DNA from: Streptomyces sp. McG3
GTDB taxonomy: Bacteria > Actinomycetota > Actinomycetes > Streptomycetales > Streptomycetaceae
Length of the DNA: 64,000 nt
Assembly (NCBI RefSeq): GCF_018619185.1
Contig: NZ_JAAXYC010000003.1
Coordinates: 1-64,000, forward strand
Reading direction: 5' to 3'
Below the pieces are notes generated by a model that had not been told where the DNA came from, searched no databases, and saw nothing but the letters and a program-made list of their open reading frames with translations. A program made the position numbers and the translations under genes. Shown here piece by piece: positions 58,181-64,000 of this stretch. Position 1 is the first letter of the stretch, and each line of letters starts with the position of its first letter.

Positions 58181-59527
58181 TCACCCCGTCTTACGACGAC
58201 GGCCCCGACCCGTCCGCGCGGGTGCGGCCGTAGCCGTTCGGGCGCCGCCGGACCCCGTACGGTCCGCGGAGACGACCAGCGCCGCGAGCACCGTGGTCAC
58301 CGGCACCGAGGCGACCAGGCCGATCGACCCGACCAGCGTGCGGACGATCTCCTCGGCGACCAGCTCGCTGTTGGCCACCGTCCCCACACCGCTCTGGGCG
58401 ATGGAGAAGAGCAGCAGCAGCGGCAGCGCCGCGCCCGCGTACGCCAGCACCAGGGTGTTGACCACCGAGGCGATGTGGTCCCTTCCGATCCGGATACCTG
58501 CCCGGTACAACCCCTTCCAACCCATCTCCGGGTCCGCCTGGTGCAGTTCCCAGACGGCGGAGGTCTGGGTGACCGTCACATCGTCGAGCACCCCGAGCGA
58601 ACCGATGATGATGCCGGCCAGCAGCAGCCCGCTCATATCGATGTCCGGGTAGAGGCCGTGGATGAGTCCGGTGTTGTCGTCGGTGTTGCCGCTCAGGCTC
58701 GCCCAGCCGATGAACAGGGAGCCCAGCAGCCCGATCAGCAGCAGTGAGATCAGCGTGCCGACGACCGCGACCGACGTACGGGCCGTCACCCCGTGGCAGA
58801 GATAGAGGGCCGCCAGCATGATCGCGCTGGCCCCGATCACCGCCACGACCAGCGGGTTCGAGCCCTGCAGGATCGCCGGCAGGATGAACAGGGTCAGCAC
58901 GGCGAACGACACGACCAGCGCCACCAGCGCCATCACCCCGCGCATCCTGCCCACCAGGACCACCGCCAGCGCGAAGATCCCGGCCAGCAGCGCCATCGGG
59001 ATCTTCCGGTTCACGTCGGTCACGGAGTACTGGAGGTCGCGCGGCGCGTCGGGGGCGTACGCCACGACGACGCCCTGACCCTCCTTCAGCTGTCGGGGCG
59101 CGTCCGGCTGGACCACCTCGACGAACTTCCGGCCCTTGTCGTCGCCGCTGGTCACCTCGATGGTGGCCTTCGCGCACTCCCCCTCTTGCTCGTTGACGGC
59201 CTCGCGGCCCGAGGGCGTGGAGGTGTCGCCGGTCGGGGGCACCTGCGCGGCGTTGACGTCCGCGCAGTCGACCTTCACGACCTGGACGACCTTGCCGTCC
59301 TGGGTCTGCCGGTCGAATCCGACGCCGGTGCGCTCGTGGTCGGGCGCGCCGCCGGGCCAGAACGCGATCAGGCCGACGACGACCGCCGTCGCGAACGGGA
59401 TCAGTACGGCGGCGATGACCTTGCGCAGGTGCCGGGAGACCGGCGCGGCCGGCCCGTGGCTGTGGGTGTGGCCGTGGCTGTGGCCCTGGGGCGGCTGGGG
59501 TGCGGGGTCGCTTTGGGGGGAGGTCAC
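58181..59527 (-). CDS. YibE/F family integral membrane protein with His-rich N-terminus
   Basis: I start at GTG 59527 (448 residues, MTSPQSDPAPQ). GATGAT 6 bases upstream suggests a leaderless message; the extra 26 codons upstream overlap the thiC promoter region. A His-rich stretch HSHGHTHSHG precedes the first helix. The extracytoplasmic domain (about 65-185) contains two cysteines (VDCADV, EGECAKA). At least seven further helices follow, with MALLAGIFALAVVLVGRMRGVMALVAL and the conserved LLAGIIIGSLGVLDDVTVTQTSAVWEL. The family is widespread and its function unknown. The His-rich end suggests metal binding, which is inference. It is divergent from thiC. Confidence 0.87.
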   Translation of the reverse strand: MTSPQSDPAPQPPQGHSHGHTHSHGPAAPVSRHLRKVIAAVLIPFATAVVVGLIAFWPGGAPDHERTGVGFDRQTQDGKVVQVVKVDCADVNAAQVPPTGDTSTPSGREAVNEQEGECAKATIEVTSGDDKGRKFVEVVQPDAPRQLKEGQGVVVAYAPDAPRDLQYSVTDVNRKIPMALLAGIFALAVVLVGRMRGVMALVALVVSFAVLTLFILPAILQGSNPLVVAVIGASAIMLAALYLCHGVTARTSVAVVGTLISLLLIGLLGSLFIGWASLSGNTDDNTGLIHGLYPDIDMSGLLLAGIIIGSLGVLDDVTVTQTSAVWELHQADPEMGWKGLYRAGIRIGRDHIASVVNTLVLAYAGAALPLLLLFSIAQSGVGTVANSELVAEEIVRTLVGSIGLVASVPVTTVLAALVVSADRTGSGGARTATAAPARTGRGRRRKTG

Positions 59528-59604
59528 GGGGCGATCATCGCAAGAACGGGAGGGCCCTCTGGTCAGCTCGCCCGAAAGGACGCTAGCGTGGAGGCACCTT
59601 TGCA

Positions 59605-61514
<1,910 letters not shown>

Positions 61515-61528
61515 TTCGGCCGGCCGCC

Positions 61529-62284
61529 TCAGCGGAGGGGGGCCCGCCAGGTCACCAGTCCTGGCCGGCCCGCCTCCGCGAAGCCCACCGCGAACGGCTT
61601 GTCGCCGTCGTCCGTCACCATGTGGATGCTGCACTCCGTCACGCTCTCGCCCGGCCGGATCATCCGGGCGACCCAGTCGGACGGACAGCCGGGGATCCTC
61701 GTGCCGACGCCGAAGGGGGTCTTCCCCTCGATCTGCCGACCGCCCTCGGTGAGCAGACTGACGTTGTCGACCTGGCCGGTGGAGAGGTCTTCGGGGCCGG
61801 GATTGGTGTAGGTGACCGACACGTAGTACGGGACGCCGCGCCGCTCGTTCTCGTTGAGGTCGAGGTCCAGGCCCGCGAGGTCGGCCGCGCTGCCCCGGCT
61901 CACGGATGTCGGCCCGGCGGGCAGTTCGAGGACGTTCTCGCCGGTGTCAATAGCGTTCTCGCCGGCGTCCCACCGGACACGGACGACGTCGTCCGGTTCC
62001 CTCAGACCGGCGGACACCGCCTCAAGTCCGCCCTCGACGGGCCAGGTGGCGACCGTGCCACCCTCGTCGAGGTGGCCGTCGGCGTTGTGCGTCAGCGAGA
62101 GCACGCCGACGCTCCCGGGCAGTGCGTAGGTGACACAGGTGTCGTACGAGTCGCCCGGCGCCAGCGTCTTCGGCGCGGTGTCCGCGCGGGGCAGGTCGGC
62201 CCCGTCCGGCCTGCCGCCGCTGAGGTGGATCTTTTCCCCGCGCTCCCCATCGGTGCCGTTCAGGGCGAAGTCGCTGTCCACCAT
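61529..62284 (-). pseudogene. 5'-truncated secreted-type protein of unknown function
   Basis: The frame from ATG 62284 encodes 251 residues, but recognisable coding character continues upstream (VSNTGRKQIPKAY) with no start codon or ribosome site before an in-frame stop near 62,350. There is no signal peptide either. The body is strand-rich with paired domains (VLSLTHNADGHL, YYVSVTYTNPGPEDLSTG, ESVTECSIHMVTDDG), like DUF4352-type extracytoplasmic proteins. The simplest reading is loss of the N-terminal part, including the signal; translation from ATG 62284 into a cytosolic product is possible but less likely. I do not recognise a specific family. Confidence 0.5.
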
Positions 62285-62567
62285 GTAGGCCTTGGGGATC
62301 TGCTTCCGACCGGTGTTGCTGACCCGATCCGGCCAGGAGCTATGGGTGTTCTATGGCTTACCGAGTAACTACGACTGTTTCGCAATGGTTTGACCTGGTT
62401 GACTGTCTTGTTAAGCGACAGTATGGACACAGTCGTGTGGCAGCTCTATGTACGTTTGGTCCGCAGCTCACCTGCGCTTGACCCTTTCCTTATCTGTGAC
62501 TTACTTTCCGGCTTGCTTGGCTTGAAATTGGTGCCCCTCGAAACGGGGGGCCGGGGAGGGAATCACA
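62285..62567. other. AT-richer upstream region of the DUF805 gene
   Basis: The region 62,350-62,540 is clearly lower in GC than its surroundings and carries no gene. It probably contains the DUF805 promoter. CTTGTTAAGCGACAG (about 62,408-62,422) lies in the AT-rich part, but I cannot fix -35/-10 hexamers. The 62,285-62,350 end retains the decayed start of the leftward gene. Confidence 0.45.
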
Positions 62568-62921
62568 GTGAACTGGTACCTGGACGTACTCAAGAACTAC
62601 GCAGGCTTCAGCGGACGCGCGCGCCGCAAGGAGTACTGGATGTTCGCGCTCTTCAACTTCATCATCGCCGTGGTGCTGACGGTGCTCGGCATGGCGATCG
62701 ACACGCAGATCCCGTACTACCTCTACCTCGCCGCGGTCATCGTTCCGTCGCTGGCGGTCATGGTCCGTCGTCTGCACGACACCGGCCGCTCGGGCTGGTG
62801 GTTCTTCATCTCGTTCGTCCCGCTGGTCGGCGCCATCATCCTGCTCGTCTTCCTCGCCTCGGAGGGCAAGCCGGAGACGAACCAGCACGGTGCCAACCCG
62901 AAGCTGGCTCCGGCCGTCTGA
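62568..62921 (+). CDS. DUF805 family membrane protein
   Basis: The 117-residue protein starts at GTG 62568 behind GGGAGGGAATCACA. NWYLDVLKNYAGFSGRARRKEYWMF is the family's diagnostic N-terminus, followed by three hydrophobic segments (ALFNFIIAVVLTVLGMAI, YYLYLAAVIVPSLAVMVRRLHD, GWWFFISFVPLVGAIILLVFL). The conserved RRLHDTGRSGWW sits between helices 2 and 3. The tail KPETNQHGANPK is also typical. The function of this widespread family is unknown. Confidence 0.93.
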   Translation: MNWYLDVLKNYAGFSGRARRKEYWMFALFNFIIAVVLTVLGMAIDTQIPYYLYLAAVIVPSLAVMVRRLHDTGRSGWWFFISFVPLVGAIILLVFLASEGKPETNQHGANPKLAPAV

Positions 62922-63001
62922 TCAACGGCTCCGGTACGTTCCGGAGCACCGTGAGGCCGGGCGCGGCACACCGCCGCCCCGGCCTTCGCCGTACCCGGAC
63001 C

Positions 63002-63826
63002 TCAGTCCGGCCGGTGCTCCGGTCCGCCGAAGTCCGGGCTCGTGAAATCGGGGCTGGTGAAGGTCGGCCGGGGGCCGGCCGCCGGGCCGTCGTCCGGGCC
63101 GGAGAAGTCCGGCCTGCTGTAGCCGACCTTCGGGATGCGGTTGGGCGAACGGTGCGGGGTCCGTGCGGCGGGCCCCGCGGTGGGGTCGGCCAGGGCGTCC
63201 CGGAGGAACGGCAGGATGCCGCGCTCCAGCAGGGCGTGGCGCCACGCCTCCCTGGCCCGCGCGACGTCCTCCGGAAGCTCCTGCTCCTCGTTCTCGGCGG
63301 CCAGCGACGTCGCGCCGTTGCGGAGCGCGGTGACGAGCAGCCCGACGGCCGCGACCAGGATCGCCGCGGCGGCGACCGCCGCGAAGAACCACCCGGCCGC
63401 GACCATCGAGCGGCCGAGGGTCACCGACGGGCCGACCGCCTTCAGCAGGTAGCCGACGAGCAGGAAGATGACGGCCGCGGAGCCGGCCAGCAGCGGGGTC
63501 AGGACCGTGATGACCGCGCCTATGCCGGCGCCCGAACCGGCCGCCGTGCTCTGCGGCCCGTCCGTGGCCGGGCCACCGTCGATCCCTTCCGCGGTCGCCG
63601 CGCGGCGCAGTTCGCCGCGGGCCTTCACGTAGTGCTCGTACTCGGTGGCCGCGGCCGCGGTGATCAGCGCCGTGGCGCTGAGCGCCATGGTGCGCAGCTG
63701 TTCGGTGTTGAGCCGGTCCCCGACGCCCTCCAGGTCCGGGCGTTCATGAGCGTGGCGCAGTGCGTCGCCCAGGATCCGCTCGTACTCGGGTCCGTCCTCG
63801 GCCAGCAGGTGCGGAGCGCTTGTCAT
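63002..63826 (-). CDS. Hypothetical membrane protein with two central helices
   Basis: I start at ATG 63826 (274 residues, MTSAPHLLAED) because GGGGG lies 6 bases upstream; ATG 63832 and a more distant GTG are alternatives. Residues 1-90 are acidic and helical (EYERILGDALRHAHERPDLEG). Two transmembrane segments follow (AVITVLTPLLAGSAAVIFLLVGYLL and MVAAGWFFAAVAAAAILVAAVGLLV), then a helical part with AREAWRHALLERGILPFLRDAL. The C-terminus is a disordered tail with short repeats (TFTSPDF, TSPDF, FGGPEH). The topology places both ends inside. The domain order resembles conserved streptomycete proteins of unknown function; I cannot assign a role. Confidence 0.8.
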   Translation of the reverse strand: MTSAPHLLAEDGPEYERILGDALRHAHERPDLEGVGDRLNTEQLRTMALSATALITAAAATEYEHYVKARGELRRAATAEGIDGGPATDGPQSTAAGSGAGIGAVITVLTPLLAGSAAVIFLLVGYLLKAVGPSVTLGRSMVAAGWFFAAVAAAAILVAAVGLLVTALRNGATSLAAENEEQELPEDVARAREAWRHALLERGILPFLRDALADPTAGPAARTPHRSPNRIPKVGYSRPDFSGPDDGPAAGPRPTFTSPDFTSPDFGGPEHRPD

Positions 63827-64000
63827 CTGCATCCCCCGATGCTCCGTCGGTGCCCGGCTGCCCGCGTGGACCGGGCGATCGGGCGGAAACGGAGGAGAGC
63901 CTGCCACTGATACGCCGATGGTAGAGCGCTCACGGCACGGGGTGACAGGGTGTTTCCAGAATTGGGCCCGGTGACGGGCCCGTCGATCGGCGAGGTCGGC

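Overview
The window is high-GC actinobacterial chromosome and is almost certainly Streptomyces. It carries ssgA with its IclR-type regulator upstream, a FemX/alanine-racemase-like pair, rpsF-ssb-rpsR-rplI followed by a MATE gene and dnaB, and eight exact copies (plus one near copy) of the 14-bp parS sequence GTTTCACGTGAAAC. In streptomycetes parS copies cluster near the chromosomal origin. I cannot name the species.

Region 1 (1-7.7 kb, accessory). A partial unknown gene is followed by a leftward polymorphic toxin-immunity pair: a 1213-residue secreted ALF-repeat/coiled-coil protein ending in a DddA-like (SCP1.201-type) cytidine deaminase domain, translationally coupled to an Imm1-like immunity gene. 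Next come a small secreted protein and a secreted trypsin-fold protein with calcium-binding VCBS/FG-GAP repeats; the trypsin fold lacks two of its three catalytic residues.

Region 2 (7.7-20.5 kb, surface polysaccharide). Two convergent operons meet at a 50-bp perfect palindromic terminator. Together they encode a candidate for each enzyme of the five-step route from UDP-GlcNAc to UDP-2,3-diacetamido-2,3-dideoxymannuronic acid (6-dehydrogenase, 3-dehydrogenase, aminotransferase, N-acetyltransferase, 2-epimerase). They also encode GalE, three glycosyltransferases and a membrane O-acyltransferase. A teichuronic-acid-like wall glycopolymer is the likely product.

Region 3 (20.8-25 kb, a junction). 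A large RNase E/G gene has lost its own 5' end. At about 24.70-24.73 kb it is joined, out of frame, to the first ~65 codons of murJ. This is either a real rearrangement or an assembly error at a GC-rich microhomology; the sequence to its left should not be assumed contiguous with the sequence to its right.

Region 4 (25-64 kb, conserved core). The order matches what I recall of the Streptomyces coelicolor SCO3895-SCO3930 neighbourhood: DUF6049 protein, pcnA, MFS, inositol-phosphate synthase, PadR regulator, class A PBP, GT87-like membrane protein, alanine-racemase-like protein, femX, rpsF-ssb-rpsR-rplI, MATE, dnaB, serine hydrolase, GNAT, MarR/MFS, NUDIX, PLP lyase, ssgR-ssgA, YibE/F and riboswitch-controlled thiC. 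A dienelactone hydrolase and a long-type argG lie between dnaB and the serine hydrolase. Recurrent themes are cell-wall assembly, replication and segregation (dnaB, ssb, DnaA boxes, parS) and sporulation division control (ssgA/ssgR). Several genes here look leaderless, with a -10 hexamer 6-8 bases before the start codon.
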